From NCBI RefSeq assembly GCF_000226115.1, contig NC_016458.1, positions 5,800,001-5,864,000 on the forward strand: a stretch of 64,000 nt of DNA, in the 5' to 3' direction. The DNA comes from Thermothielavioides terrestris NRRL 8126 (Eukaryota > Ascomycota > Sordariomycetes > Sordariales > Chaetomiaceae). A program made the position numbers and the translations under genes. The notes below the pieces were generated by a model, which saw nothing but the letters and a program-made list of their open reading frames with translations, did not search any database and was not told the origin of the DNA. Below are positions 31,396 through 42,189 of the stretch, one piece after another. Position 1 is the stretch's first letter. Each line of letters opens with the position of its first letter.

Positions 31396-32863
31396 TCATG
31401 TTCGCAGCGACTTCTTCTTTGAACGCTTGCTTTTGGCAATCTCTTCTTCCTCGTCCTCCCACTCTCCACCTTCCTCCATCCGGGCGTTGACCTGCTCTTC
31501 GGCGTCGCCCTCGAGCCCTTCACTGTCAAATGCATCCTCCTCGTACAAGTCGCTGTCGGACTCGTCGACGTCCATCTTATCGTCCTTACCAACCCCTTCG
31601 GCCTCGCCTGACTTGTTGCTGCCCGCCTTCGCCTTGCGCTTCTTCTCCACGTTCTCCTTCTGCTGCTTTTTGCGCGCTTCTTTCTCTTTCTTCCGCCGCT
31701 CCCACCTCTCCTCGAGTTCCCTGATCTCCTCCTTCGTTTTGTGGACGTACTCGTGCCACATGACTTTGCCTGAGCAGAGGCCCTCCTCGACCTTGGTCAT
31801 GCGTAGCCGCATCCGCGGCCCGAGCTCGACCAACTTCACCGCCCGCCGCTCGACATTGTTGTTGGTCCCGGCCTCCTCATCGTCACCCTCTTGCTCTGCA
31901 GCTCGGGCCTTGCCGCTGTGCACCTTCTTGGCGGCTGTCTCGAGCACTTCGACCTCGGCGTCGGTGTCCGGCTCGCTCCCGCTCGTGGCGTCCGTCATGT
32001 AGCCCTCGCCATTTTCGCCACCAATGAGGAACTCCGAGATGTCATTCAGTTTTCCGAGGTTCGGCAGCCCGCCTTTCTTGTCCTTACTGGACTTCAGTAT
32101 CTTCTCTGCCGCCTTGAGTCGCCTTAGGGGCCTCGATAGCCCGACCGCTTTTGTGGTAATGGCGTAGTGCCGGAAATTGACGATGAAAGTACCGTCATCG
32201 GACTGCTCGCGGTTGAGGAGTAATACTCTCTTAATCGACTTCAGAGGTGTGGTCTGAGGGTTGATCGGGGGAAAAAGAGACTGGAAGGCGGTTGTGGTGA
32301 GAGACTCGAGGTGTCTGGGGACTTTGGTGTTCGCGTCGGATGTCGGGCTGGTAAAGTTATTCATGACAAGCTGTGGCGGCGGTCAGCATGGTCCCTCAGG
32401 CCGATCTGGACTTTCGCTTGCGTACCAACGGAGGTGTGATGTACTCTTTTCCTCCACCCCTTGGGTGCCGTTGCGCTCTCCTGACATCCTTGGTGAGGGA
32501 GTACTGTTCGACTCGGAAATGGAAAGTAGGCCCCCGGGGCGCAATAGCAAGCCGCAGATTTGTATTTCCCGACTCGGACCGGGAGAAGAGGAGGAGATGT
32601 GTGACTCCAAGGGGCCCGCACATGGTAACGTAGTCGCGCAACCTGTTCGCCTTCCGCTCCTTGAGACGTGATGCTGTCCCGGGCTCCATAACGCGTCGAA
32701 CGTCGGTCGCCAACTGGCTGACGCTGGTGCCGACCTCGCCCGCGCCTATCCGGATCACCATGCTCTTGGGGTCTCGTGTGTTGGCATGGCCATTGACGGC
32801 CGCCGGAGTGACAGGATTGTTCGCCCCGACATGGGTTCTCTTCTTTGTCCGCCGCCGGGCCAT
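31396..32863 (-). CDS. SSF1: Ribosome biogenesis protein SSF1 (Brix domain)
   Basis: A nucleolar factor for 27S pre-rRNA processing and 60S subunit maturation. Two exons (32863-32426 and 32370-31396) flank a 55-nt intron (donor GTACGC, acceptor CCACAG), giving 470 aa. The start MARRRTKKRTH is typical. The Brix domain runs from about VMEPGTASRLKERKANRLRD through GVTHLLLFSRS, NTNLRLAIAPRGPTFHF, LTTTAFQSLFPPINP, IKRVLLLNRE and FIVNFRHYAITTK to VELGPRMRLRMTKVEEG. The C-terminal 110 residues are a highly charged Lys/Glu coiled-coil and an acidic tail ending in basic SKRSKKKS. Its 5' end is 244 bp from the ATG of RRP3 on the other strand. Confidence 0.92.
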
Positions 32864-33107
32864 GGTCGTGTTCTCTGAAGAATGAGTGCTGCTCGGCTTG
32901 GGGTGTGAATGCAGCTGCAGCCCCGAACCGAATCCGTTGACGTTTCTGGGTATGGGATATGCAAGGCTGGCAAAAATTTCGGTGGGGTCTGTCTCGACTA
33001 TCGCGGGTGCCCCACTCCCGATAAGCATGGGAATTTTGGGGATCATCGAGGTTCACCGTCCAAAAAAACGGATCAACCAGACAGCAACATCTCGTGCGGA
33101 TTGAGAC
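32864..33107. promoter_or_regulatory. Shared divergent promoter of SSF1 and RRP3
   Basis: A 244-bp interval separates the start codons of two ribosome-biogenesis genes. No TATA box is evident on either side, as is usual for housekeeping pairs. Confidence 0.55.
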
Positions 33108-34823
33108 GTGGATGCCGCAATGTCGACTAAACGCAGGAAAGTCTCTCATGAGACTGGAGCCATGAAGGAGGCTTCAATCCAAGCCCCCAAGGACAAGCCA
33201 AAACCTCCGCCCGCACCAGAACCCACACAGTCGTCGAGCTCCGAAACCGAGTCTGCCACCATGGACAATACTTCAAGGCAGGATGGCGGCAATCCTGCCC
33301 CAAAGTCGTTCCGGGACCTGGTATGTCGTGTTCCTCCTTGAACCATTGTCTGCATCGCGGCTGACGGCCATACCAGGGGATCGTCGACTCGCTCTGCGAC
33401 GCCTGCGACCGGCTGGGATACAAGCGGCCAACCCCGATTCAGGAGCAGTCCATCCCCCTCGCCCTCCAAGGCCGCGACATCATTGGTATCGCGGAGACCG
33501 GGAGCGGCAAAACTGCTGCGTTTGCTCTCCCAATCCTCCAAGCTCTCCTCGACAAGCCGCAGCCCTTGTTCGCACTGGTCTTGGCCCCGACGAGAGAACT
33601 CGCGGCACAGATCACACAAGCCTTTGAGGCGCTGGGATCCCTGATTTCGCTTCGGTGCGCTCTGATTCTCGGCGGACTGGACATGGTGCAGCAGGCGATT
33701 GCTCTTGGCAAGAAGCCGCATGTGGTGGTTGCGACGCCTGGGCGGCTCCTAGATCACTTGGAGAAGACCAAGGGCTTCAGCTTGTAAGGCCGTTGCTGAG
33801 TCGCGCGTCAGAAATAATGGTATGCTGACGCTTGGCCTGTAGGCGAAACCTCAAGTATCTGGTGATGGACGAGGCCGACCGGTAAGGTACCCTCTTGGGG
33901 TTCGACTCCTGAGTGTCTCTGCTCACGTCGCTTTAGGCTCCTCGACATGGACTTTGGCCCCATCCTTGAGAAGATTCTCAAGTTCCTGCCTAGAGAAAGG
34001 AGGACATTCCTGTTCTCCGCTACCATGTCCAGCAAAGTCGAAAGCCTCCAGCGGGCCAGTCTGCGCGACCCGCTGAAGGTCAGCATCTCATCGTCCAAAT
34101 ACCAGACTGTCGCGACACTCGTCCAAAACTACCTCTTCATCCCGCACATGCACAAGGACACCTACCTGATCTACCTCTGCAACGAATTCGCTGGCCAGAC
34201 CATCATCATCTTCACCCGTACCGTCCTCGAGACGCAGCGAATAGCCATCCTGCTCCGCACCCTCGGCATGGGCGCCATCCCGCTGCACGGCGGCCTCTCG
34301 CAGTCCGCCCGTCTCGGCGCCCTGAACAAGTTCCGCGCAGGCTCCCGCAATATCCTCGTGGCCACCGACGTCGCCGCCCGCGGTCTCGATATCCCCAATG
34401 TCGACTGCGTCCTCAATTTCGACCTGCCGCAGGATTCCAAGACCTACGTGCACCGCGTCGGTCGGACGGCCCGTGCCGGCAAATCGGGGCACGCCATTAG
34501 CATTGTGACGCAGTAGTAAGTCCATGCAACCGTCAAGATTAGCTTAACCATGGAAGCGAAGCTGACCCGCGCGTAGCGACATTGAGATCTGGCTCCGGAT
34601 TGAGGCAGCGCTGGGCACCAAGCTCACTGAGTACGCGCTGGAGAAGGACGAGGTCATGGTGTTCAAGCCGCGGGTTGAGGAGGCGCAGCGGCACGCCAAG
34701 AACGAAATGAAGCAGCTGATAGACGAGCGGGGGAAGAAGGGGTCGGTGCTGAAGGGCGGCAAGGGGAGGAAGAGGGCGGCGCCTGCATCGAGCCGAGATG
34801 ATATGGATGCCGAGGAGGGTTGA
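33108..34823 (+). CDS. RRP3: DEAD-box ATP-dependent RNA helicase RRP3
   Basis: A nucleolar helicase needed for 18S rRNA maturation (40S pathway). Five exons read in phase: 33108-33320, 33377-33783, 33843-33881, 33937-34515 and 34577-34823, giving 494 aa. Helicase motifs are complete: Q-motif [14 protein letters not shown], motif I AETGSGKT, Ia PTRELA, Ib [29 protein letters not shown] and [12 protein letters not shown]. The short N-terminus has a nuclear-type KRRK and a Pro/Ser-rich linker, and the C-terminus is Lys-rich. The tiny 39-nt exon 3 encodes [13 protein letters not shown]. The start [11 protein letters not shown] is used; MSTKRRK at 33120 is an alternative. Confidence 0.93.
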
Positions 34824-35022
34824 TCAGCACTAAGTCTATAGGGTTTCGAAGCTGATATTAATCATGGATTTGGAGTTCTGTGGTTGGGGCGTTCTGATAA
34901 GGATCTTCACATTGTCTATCTCATGCATTTTGTCCCTTGCAAAACCCAAATTCAACGAGTTGACGAGGTAGTTCGACCCTTTCGCGCGCTCTTAGAAAGA
35001 GAACATTGCTTCGCAGCTGCCG

Positions 35023-37227
35023 CTACCCGCCCTCGGTCAGCACCCTCGTCCAGTCGAACTTGCGCCACCGCTTCTTGAAACCCTCCACGCGGTCATCATT
35101 CCTCGTCCACCGTCCCTGCCGCTTGATCACATCCGGCTCGGTATCCAGCATGCCCCCGATGACCTCCCGCGCGAAGAGGTCACCTTTCGGCCAGCGCTGC
35201 GCATCCTCCACCACATGCCCCAGCCCGCCGTCCAGCGTAAACCACACGTGGAAATACGGCATCTCCTTCGCCAAGCTCCGCCGGAAGGCCAGCTTCCCCA
35301 GCCCCTCGCGCGCCTTCCGGCCCGTGTCGATCACCTTGCGGTGCTGCGCCCACTCCTCGTCGGCGGCGAGCATGGCCTCGCGGAAGAAGGCCGGCGCGGT
35401 GTCGCCGAGCTCGTACGGGATGGGCACGGCGACGAGCGCGGCGTGCAGGCGCCGGTGCGGCGCCGCCGCGTTCTCGTAGAAGACCACCTCGCGCCCCTGC
35501 TCGTGGTACAGCCGCGTCAGGCTCTTCATGAAGTTGCGCAGCTCCTCCCACTCGTCGTCGTCGCACTCGAGCAGGTTCGTGCGGTGGCTGATGGGCACCA
35601 CCACCGCGCCGCCCTCGGCGCCCGTGAGCTCCGGCGCCGGCGGCAGCGTCAGGTACGTGCGTGTCGCGAGCGAGATGACGGGCGCGAGGGGCTGGTTCTG
35701 CGGCGGCGCGCGGTCCTCGTGCGAGCACAGCGGGCAGGTGTCGAGGATGCGGTTGAGCTTCTTGTACTCGGCCACGGCGATGTTCTTGAGCGACGCGTCG
35801 GACTTGTGGACGCGCTTGGCGAGCTTCTCGGCGTTCTCGTCCAGGTACTCGAGGTCGTTGTCGAAGCGCGCGTCCTTGGCGATGCGCTCCGCCAGGCGCA
35901 GCCCTTCGCCGCCTGCCTGGCCGCGCGTGCGGCGCTCTTCGCGGAGCATGTCCTCGATAGACATGTCCTCGTTCTCTTCGACCTGGCCACGCTCGAGGCC
36001 GCGCTTTGTCGTGACGGGCTTGACTTCGCCGCGCGGGCCGGCGAGCATCCGGTTGTGCGCCGCGCCCAGGACGATGGCATTGTTGGACACCGCGCCGCTG
36101 CTGAAGGATGCCATGGCTGCGTTGTACTCTGCCTCGAGTTTCGCGGCGTCGGGAGAGTTGCGCAGCTTTGCCTTCATGAGCTGGGCGCGCATGCGGTTGA
36201 GGGTGGATTGGTCCATCGGAGGAGCGGGTTGCACCACGTCTTCGCTGACTAGGCCCTGCTGGGGCTGGGGAGTCGGGGAGGAGCGAGCCGGTTCGGGCCG
36301 GGTCTTGGCCATTCGCTCCGCGTAGAGCTCGCCGGTGGGTTTTTCTTTGCCGACGTATCCTTCACCATACACTCTTCGCCGGTCCAGTTCCATCTTCTCC
36401 TCCCTCGCGTCGTCGAACTCCCGCAGAGAACCATATCTCTCCTCGGCAACCTCGTCAACAGGACGACCCGTCTGCTCCGCAATGGTATACACCGCTTTGA
36501 GCTTGGTCATCCTCCATTGCGATCCCTCATCTCCAAACTTGTAGGTCACTTCGCGCGCAGGAGACCCCTGGGGTTCATATGTGCTCTCCGCCTGACCCAG
36601 CCTTGTGTTCAGCTCCCGCTTATGCAGCACTCTGGGCGGTTCGTCCCTCACTGGCGACGGGCTCTTTCTCTTCACACCTCGGTGAACATAGTCAACATCC
36701 AGAGCCGAGGGCGCCGTCATCCACGAGTCCCGAGCCAGCGGAGTCGCGCCCGCAGGCGTTTTTTCCTCGTCCGGGAGCGGGAGGTCCTCCTTCGGATCGG
36801 ACTGCTTCAGGTCTTTGATATCCTTTGTCCCGCGCCTCCCACGTGTGCCATCGTGCTGCTCGCTCGAGCGCTCCCTTGACCCCTCCCTGTGTCTGTGCCG
36901 GTGCCTCGACTCGCCGTCTCGTTCTTCGGCATGAGAATGGCGAGAGCGCTTGTGGCGGTGCCTCTCCTCGTCCGAGTTGTCGTCTCGAGATTGGTAATGG
37001 CTGCGCCGATCTCTGTCGCCGTTGTGCCCTTTGCGCTCGTCTCCCCTCTGTTCCGCATCCCGGTGCCGGTGTCTCTCGCTATGTCGGTCGCGCTCCTTGG
37101 ATCTGTCGCGGCGATGATGATGGTGTCTATGCTTGCGGTCGCGCCCTTCTTCTTTCTCCTGCGCCACGCGATCCTTCTCGGCCCTTTCAGCGGCTAAAAC
37201 CTTCTCAAACTCTTCTAGGCTGTCCAT
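35023..37227 (-). CDS. CWF19: CWF19-like (CwfJ) splicing / debranching factor
   Basis: A 734-aa single-exon protein. The start is set at ATG 37227 (MDSLEEFEKVLAAERAEKDR) because the upstream in-frame extension looks like leader. The N-terminal third is a charged RS/RH/RD-like low-complexity region, as in splicing factors. CwfJ domain 1 begins around ECDDDEWEELRNFM, following TCPLCSHE (CxxC) and SLATRTYLTLPP, and contains the His-rich AAPHRRLHAALVAVPIP. CwfJ domain 2 ends the protein (PYFHVWFTLDGGLGHVVED...WPKGDLFAREVIGGML...FKKRWRKFDW). Fission yeast Cwf19 and human CWF19L2 associate with late and intron-lariat spliceosomes. The gene is convergent with RRP3, with 199 bp between stops. Confidence 0.92.
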   Translation of the reverse strand: MDSLEEFEKVLAAERAEKDRVAQEKEEGRDRKHRHHHHRRDRSKERDRHSERHRHRDAEQRGDERKGHNGDRDRRSHYQSRDDNSDEERHRHKRSRHSHAEERDGESRHRHRHREGSRERSSEQHDGTRGRRGTKDIKDLKQSDPKEDLPLPDEEKTPAGATPLARDSWMTAPSALDVDYVHRGVKRKSPSPVRDEPPRVLHKRELNTRLGQAESTYEPQGSPAREVTYKFGDEGSQWRMTKLKAVYTIAEQTGRPVDEVAEERYGSLREFDDAREEKMELDRRRVYGEGYVGKEKPTGELYAERMAKTRPEPARSSPTPQPQQGLVSEDVVQPAPPMDQSTLNRMRAQLMKAKLRNSPDAAKLEAEYNAAMASFSSGAVSNNAIVLGAAHNRMLAGPRGEVKPVTTKRGLERGQVEENEDMSIEDMLREERRTRGQAGGEGLRLAERIAKDARFDNDLEYLDENAEKLAKRVHKSDASLKNIAVAEYKKLNRILDTCPLCSHEDRAPPQNQPLAPVISLATRTYLTLPPAPELTGAEGGAVVVPISHRTNLLECDDDEWEELRNFMKSLTRLYHEQGREVVFYENAAAPHRRLHAALVAVPIPYELGDTAPAFFREAMLAADEEWAQHRKVIDTGRKAREGLGKLAFRRSLAKEMPYFHVWFTLDGGLGHVVEDAQRWPKGDLFAREVIGGMLDTEPDVIKRQGRWTRNDDRVEGFKKRWRKFDWTRVLTEGG

Positions 37228-37824
37228 GTCGGTCGCTTCAATTGGGCAGCGGAAGCTGAGTGCATGTCTGGGGTTGATCGAATGCCAAGACTCTGCTGTT
37301 GATGAATTTCCAGAAAGTGACGTACCCTGGGCGACCGACGTGGGACGTGCACTGTGGGACCCACTGGAAGTGGGGCTCCCCACGACGACCCAGGTTCTTT
37401 GCCGTCTGTCAGTTGGGTGATTACACTGTGTAGGTACAAAGTCGGTACCGCATGGAGCAGTGACGGATTTCGGATTTCGCGTTTCGAGGCAGCGCTGAAA
37501 GTTTCACAATACACGACGTTCTGCGTATCTTCAGAGCGCAACTGAAATCGGTGTAAGTGGAGCTCTCTGGTCGCTCCATGCCGAGGATCATTTCAGGCAA
37601 CAGCATAGGTTTTTCTTCCTGCTGTGGCCCACCCCAGATAACGCTCCTCTCCGTTTGCGGATTACTGGACCAGACAGAAAACACGAAAAGACTGGGTCTC
37701 GCCTTGGCTTTCTCAGCCCCCAGACCCCAAACCTCTCTGTCTTTGCGTTCTACCTTATGTTTTCCCGGGCTATGGCCGGGAGAGATCCGTGCTCAGACCT
37801 GCCAAGACGCAGTCAATCCCATAC
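37228..37824. other. 5' flank of CWF19 up to the MITE
   Basis: Promoter of the minus-strand CWF19 gene. The right part carries no gene. It ends at the 9-bp target duplication (37816-37824) of the next element. Confidence 0.5.
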
Positions 37825-38289
37825 CGACTTTTTTTAAATGACAACCCCCTTTTTTTTAGAATGACAACCCCAAGGGGCGGCCCGTGCGTCTCCCACCAAA
37901 ATCTTGCAGCGCACGTCACCCACACACCCAAGCAATGCGTCGCCACAAGAAATGCTGCAAATCGACGATGTTGCGCCGGTCTTGACCGCCTACCCTATCT
38001 AGTGAAGACTACGAGTCACGTAATCGTCCTTTATCGATAAGATGTTACATTGAGCTTCGACCCAAGTATACTTTGCAGCATTGCATCCGTCTCTGTAAGT
38101 GCCCTCTTTGTCAAATAAGGTAGCGATTGAATACTGGGATCTTTCGACAATTCAAATCGCGATTACTGTAGCGACATCTTAGCTTGGCCGTGTAGTGACG
38201 CGCGCTGCAAGATTTTGGTGGGAGACGCACGGGCCGCCCCTTGGGGTTGTCATTCTAAAAAAAAGGGGGTTGTCATTTTAAAAAAGTCG
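37825..38289. mobile_element. 465-bp Mutator-like MITE, 95-bp inverted repeats, 9-bp target duplication
   Basis: The arms at 37825-37919 and 38195-38289 are inverted copies with only one or two mismatches. ATCCCATAC is directly repeated on both sides (37816-37824 and 38290-38298), which is the 9-bp duplication typical of Mutator-like transposons. Both ends begin CGACTTTTTT. Inside each arm ATGACAACCCC occurs twice (near 37838 and 37861 on the left). The 275-bp interior has no open frame, so the element is non-autonomous. The near-perfect arms and intact target duplication suggest recent insertion. Confidence 0.9.
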
Positions 38290-38298
38290 ATCCCATAC

Positions 38299-39788
38299 GA
38301 ACGTTAAGTTAATTTGCATTTCACAATGTCCGCTAACTAGCCCAATGACACAACTTGCATTGAGTGCGTGAATCGTGTGGTGGGGCACTGTTAATTACAG
38401 GCCAAGCCGATTCGAGGAACTCGCAGCGGGCCAATACTTGGTACACAGCCCAATACTGGTCCAAGCTTGGAGAGATGTGCCAATGTGCCTTGCTTCATCC
38501 CAAGCTCTGCTGAATCCTCACTGACCCGGCTGGGATGCCCTTGAACGCGCCCTGCAGTCTCGGCCGGCGCTGCCATCACCTACCTCGAATGCCGCGTCAC
38601 CTGCATCCTTCAGCCCCAGCCCAAGACCACCGAGGCTGGCGACCGTGGCACACGTGCCATTGGACAGCGATGGTCGGAGATGGTTTACTTGTTTGTCAAC
38701 AGTAACACGCGCGGCCGGGTTGTGGCTGAGTGAGCGGGAGGTTGACCTCCCGCTGTTAGTCTGTGCCGGCAGCTGGATCTCACCGACTGGAGGCCGGTGC
38801 TCAGCCGCGAATGCCGTGCGAGGTCGCTACGTTGCTCTTCTCAGAGCCAGCTCAGGCCGGCGGGAAAACAACCCGCCGTAAGCTCCCGATCCATGCGACC
38901 CAGGCTGGACAACGCCTGGGAACGCCGTTTCCGGCCGTTTCCGGGATCCGGGACAGATTTCTCCGGTTTGTATGTCAAAGACACGGGCACCTGGCGTTCT
39001 TTGTATGTGGGAAGAAAGGTCTTTGTCGATGCGGGCCAAATCGGGCCTCGTGCGCGGCCTTTGTGGTTCAAGTTCATTGTTGGCCGGCTTGATGAGAGCA
39101 TTGCGACGACGCGGCCGCGCGGCGACCCGCGGGGCCGTGGGCTGATCCGCTGAGATGGCACCCCGAGGTCGGTGCGCTCGAGACCAGGGTCCTCGCCTGA
39201 CGGCTGCCATCTCAGATTCAATCTGCCCCTGGCTTGCTTGACCTCCATCACTCGAGTTCTTACACACACAGCAGTATGCAAGTACACTACACCGTAGCGG
39301 TAAGATTGCGTAATTTAGTGTATGTGATAGAGACGCCGTCTCAACGATCCCACCGAGGCGACCTGCGTCGCAACGCCGTTTAAATTTCCTAAACATAGCA
39401 TCAGCGCATATTTATTTCCCACCAAGCAGCCCGGTGCGTTTGGTGTGTCCATGCAGGTCAAAACTGGTTGACGGTCGTCATCGTCGATGATAGTTGGACT
39501 GTGCCCCGGGGCTGCGTCAGCTCCTTTGCAACCGCAGGCCAGCGGCGGGCACAAGGAATGCAGATGAGGGGCAGAACACAGAAGAGGTCGGCAGTAGTAC
39601 GTAGGTTAGGCTGGTGCACCCAGAAGGATCATGCGTATTTGCGAGGAAGATCACATCGCTATACCGGTTGTCCTTGAAATACACGACGCCCAACGCCTCA
39701 ATCTTGGAACTGCGAACCAAAAGAACACCCGGGTATAAGCCAACGAATCCCCCACATATCGTAACAAGGAAATGGGTCGCCCAACAGC
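38299..39788. other. Spacer with a GC-rich segment and palindromes
   Basis: The segment 38570-39170 is GC-rich. It contains a 56-codon open stretch on the plus strand ending at 38733 (AITYLECRVTCILQ...VYLFVNSNTRG) that may be a gene fragment. A 22-bp palindrome sits at 38733-38754, and an 11-bp inverted repeat at 39150-39160/39205-39215. No complete gene recognised. Confidence 0.4.
38733..38754. repeat. 22-bp palindrome
   Basis: AGCGGGAGGT then TG then ACCTCCCGCT: a perfect 10-bp stem with a 2-nt loop. It overlaps the stop (TGA at 38731-38733) of the open stretch. Confidence 0.8.
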
Positions 39789-41096
39789 TCATTGTGCGTA
39801 ATTGTACCTCTGCCCCAACTGCCCGTGCCCGTACTGAGCTTGTCCCGGCGGCGCTTTGGCGTAGTCGGCTGGGTTATACTGGACATACTGGGTTGGTTGC
39901 GAGGTGTGCTTGGCGTCCGCCTGTCTCTCGTGTTGATGCTCCTCCTTTGTCTCGCGGTGGGGTGCTAGCGGTGCTGGAAAGGCCCCACTGTCGAGACCTG
40001 GCGATCGAGAACCGAGATTGGAGGAAATGGAGACGGGACGGGGGACTGGGGTCGTCCATTGTCCAGAAACCGACGGGTTGGGGCTTGTGTTGGGGTGCTG
40101 ACGAGGGTCGATGACTGAGTCCCGGTTGCCTGGAAGAGGGGGAGAATGACCTGCTTGCTGGGGTGACTGTCTGCCGGGCTGGAGACTGGGTGCCGCATGG
40201 TAAAAGTCACCGGGCATTTCTACCGGGTCCTGGTTTGCTTCCGCGGCCGGGAGCTCCTGGGGACCGTCGGGCGCTCCGAAACCGAAGGCGGGGGCCTGTG
40301 GGTGGTACGCGCCGCCTTGCTGTGATCCTGCAGTGCCTGGGCGGTAGTAACCGGGTGGCGGAGCATACATCGACTGTATCCGAGGGACTTGATAAGGAGT
40401 TGGCGGCGACCCGATGGGCGGCGAGCCTCGGACGGAGGGGGCGTAATGAAGGTTGGTGGGAGACGGGAGGGGTGACCTGACCGACTGGCTTCGGTCCGCC
40501 GGATTGAGTGTTTTGAGCTTGCCGTCTTCGATCATGGCCTGAAGAACGCCGGCATCGAGCAATTCGGCCTTCTTGATGATGCGGCGCACCATCTCAGCGC
40601 CGGCCCTTTTCAGCTGCGACTTGACGAAGTTGAGCATCGTCACGTTGCACCTGATCTCGATATCCTCCCGCAGGTACAGCCCGTCCGAGGGGGCGCCGAG
40701 GGCTTTCAGGCCGATCTCGGCGGGTTCCGGCGGCTCAACGCCCGGCTGGTTCCCCGCGATGCGGTAGGTGTTGCGCAGATCGACGTTCATGGGGGCGTAG
40801 ATGTGAGTCTGCAGGCCCCACGGCATATTGTGGAAGCAACCGTTGAACTTGATGGTCGAAGCGCCCATCTTGCCGATGCCAGGGAGCACCTGGATGCGCT
40901 CCGTGATCTCGTACCAAGTCGAGTAGTACTCGTCAGTCTCGGCATTCTGCGGGGCCGCAATGGGCTTGTGTGAGAGGACGAGCGGGTTCAATGTGATAAC
41001 CTCGGAGTGCGAGTGGAGGATATCGATGGCCAGTTGGCGCGGAATAAAGCTCGGGATGGGCGTGATGACGGTGAAGGTGTCCTTCTTCCGCAACAT
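39789..41096 (-). CDS. DUF7053-type fungal protein, 435 aa
   Basis: A single-exon protein. Residues 1-175 form the conserved N-terminal domain: MLRKKDTFTVITPIPSFIPR, AIDILHSHSEVITLNPLVL, STWYEITERIQVLPGIGK, GCFHNMPWGLQTHIYAPMNV, YLREDIEIRCNVTMLNFVKS and AEMVRRIIKKAELLDAG. This resembles the fungal DUF7053 domain, which may adopt a START-like lipid-binding fold. The remaining 250 residues are disordered and rich in Pro/Gln/Ser/Tyr, with YYRPGTAG and a final GQAQYGHGQLGQRYNY. The function is unknown. There is no signal or membrane segment. Start MLRKKDTF is the first ATG and matches where the domain usually begins. Confidence 0.82.
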   Translation of the reverse strand: MLRKKDTFTVITPIPSFIPRQLAIDILHSHSEVITLNPLVLSHKPIAAPQNAETDEYYSTWYEITERIQVLPGIGKMGASTIKFNGCFHNMPWGLQTHIYAPMNVDLRNTYRIAGNQPGVEPPEPAEIGLKALGAPSDGLYLREDIEIRCNVTMLNFVKSQLKRAGAEMVRRIIKKAELLDAGVLQAMIEDGKLKTLNPADRSQSVRSPLPSPTNLHYAPSVRGSPPIGSPPTPYQVPRIQSMYAPPPGYYRPGTAGSQQGGAYHPQAPAFGFGAPDGPQELPAAEANQDPVEMPGDFYHAAPSLQPGRQSPQQAGHSPPLPGNRDSVIDPRQHPNTSPNPSVSGQWTTPVPRPVSISSNLGSRSPGLDSGAFPAPLAPHRETKEEHQHERQADAKHTSQPTQYVQYNPADYAKAPPGQAQYGHGQLGQRYNYAQ

Positions 41097-42189
41097 GGCG
41101 GATGGCTGGTGTGAGAGGGTGAGGAGGACCCTCTCTGTTGTTGGTTCTGGTAGTGTATCTTAACGAGATGGCGCAAAGCTCACAACGGTCTATCAAGCCA
41201 CAATAACGAGACTGGAGAGAACACAGGAAAAGCAGTTGGGACGAGATCTCGCGGATGCTCAGGGAACGGAGAACCAACACCGGATTTGAAAGGAAATGAG
41301 GAGCGGTGGGCAGGGGAGGGACAACCGTCTTTATTTTCGGGGCGCAGCTTCGAGGGGGCCAAAAACGTGGACGGCATGGATGGGCGCTGCTGAGCGATCC
41401 GTCCTCCGGACAGCCCGCCCATTGACCCTTGGAACCAACCGCTTTCTCTCAATGCCTGTGCCGCCAAGAGTCCACAATCAATCGTGCATCCTCAGCACTC
41501 GACGAGTCTTTGTCCCCAATTGGATGACGTGAGACTGGCCGGTCAGTCAGTAAATATTGCGGCTGTTCGACAGATTAATTGAACAGAATGAGCACGCTCA
41601 CAGACGTTGTATGTAGGCGCATACACTATCTCCGTACTTGCAACCCACAAGACCACCTACCAACCATGTCGGCAGAGACTCAGGTTGGCACGCTGCCCAA
41701 CCTCGCCTTACCGAAAGTACAGAAGAGGAGGAACGGTATCTCAGCAAAACGTGTTGTTTCTTTTCCCTTTTATAACGTTTTAATAGTAATATTCCGTACA
41801 TATTTGCATTTGCCCTTTACTTCCATTTCTCCAATTTCTCCTCCGGTTTGCCTGCCTGTTTCTGTCCTTCTGACAACTCTCTGCTCGGCTCACTGGCGCT
41901 CAAAATCATTTTTCCGTAATGTAAAGTTGCGATCAAATTTCGTAACCCGTACAGTAGCTCCCGGGGGTACCCGGTCATGCTTTGAAATCATGTCCCAGGC
42001 ACATGATTGGAAGTCACAGTCAGAAGCAGATTGGAGGGCACACTGTGCCAGATACTGTTCCAGCTACCCCACTAAGAACGTCTAATCTTTCAGTCGTTAA
42101 CCCCACCACTGCATTTGGCAGCTCTGGCTCCTACAGAACCACTTGCCAAAGTCATCTCGATCTACACTGCAAACACCATCATTTGCAGG
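41097..42189. other. Divergent promoter region
   Basis: It lies between the 5' ends of the DUF7053-type gene and GPN1. It includes a T/C-rich, AT-richer stretch at about 41740-41950. No gene recognised. Confidence 0.5.

Noticed and set aside
35215..36325. Plus-strand open frames of 345 and 265 codons opposite CWF19
   Set aside because: They lie entirely antisense to the conserved CwfJ region and show the Arg/Val/Leu/Ala bias of shadow frames.
38645..39153. Plus- and minus-strand frames of 78-189 codons
   Set aside because: Mutually overlapping frames in a GC-rich stretch; none has a domain, splice pattern or promoter.
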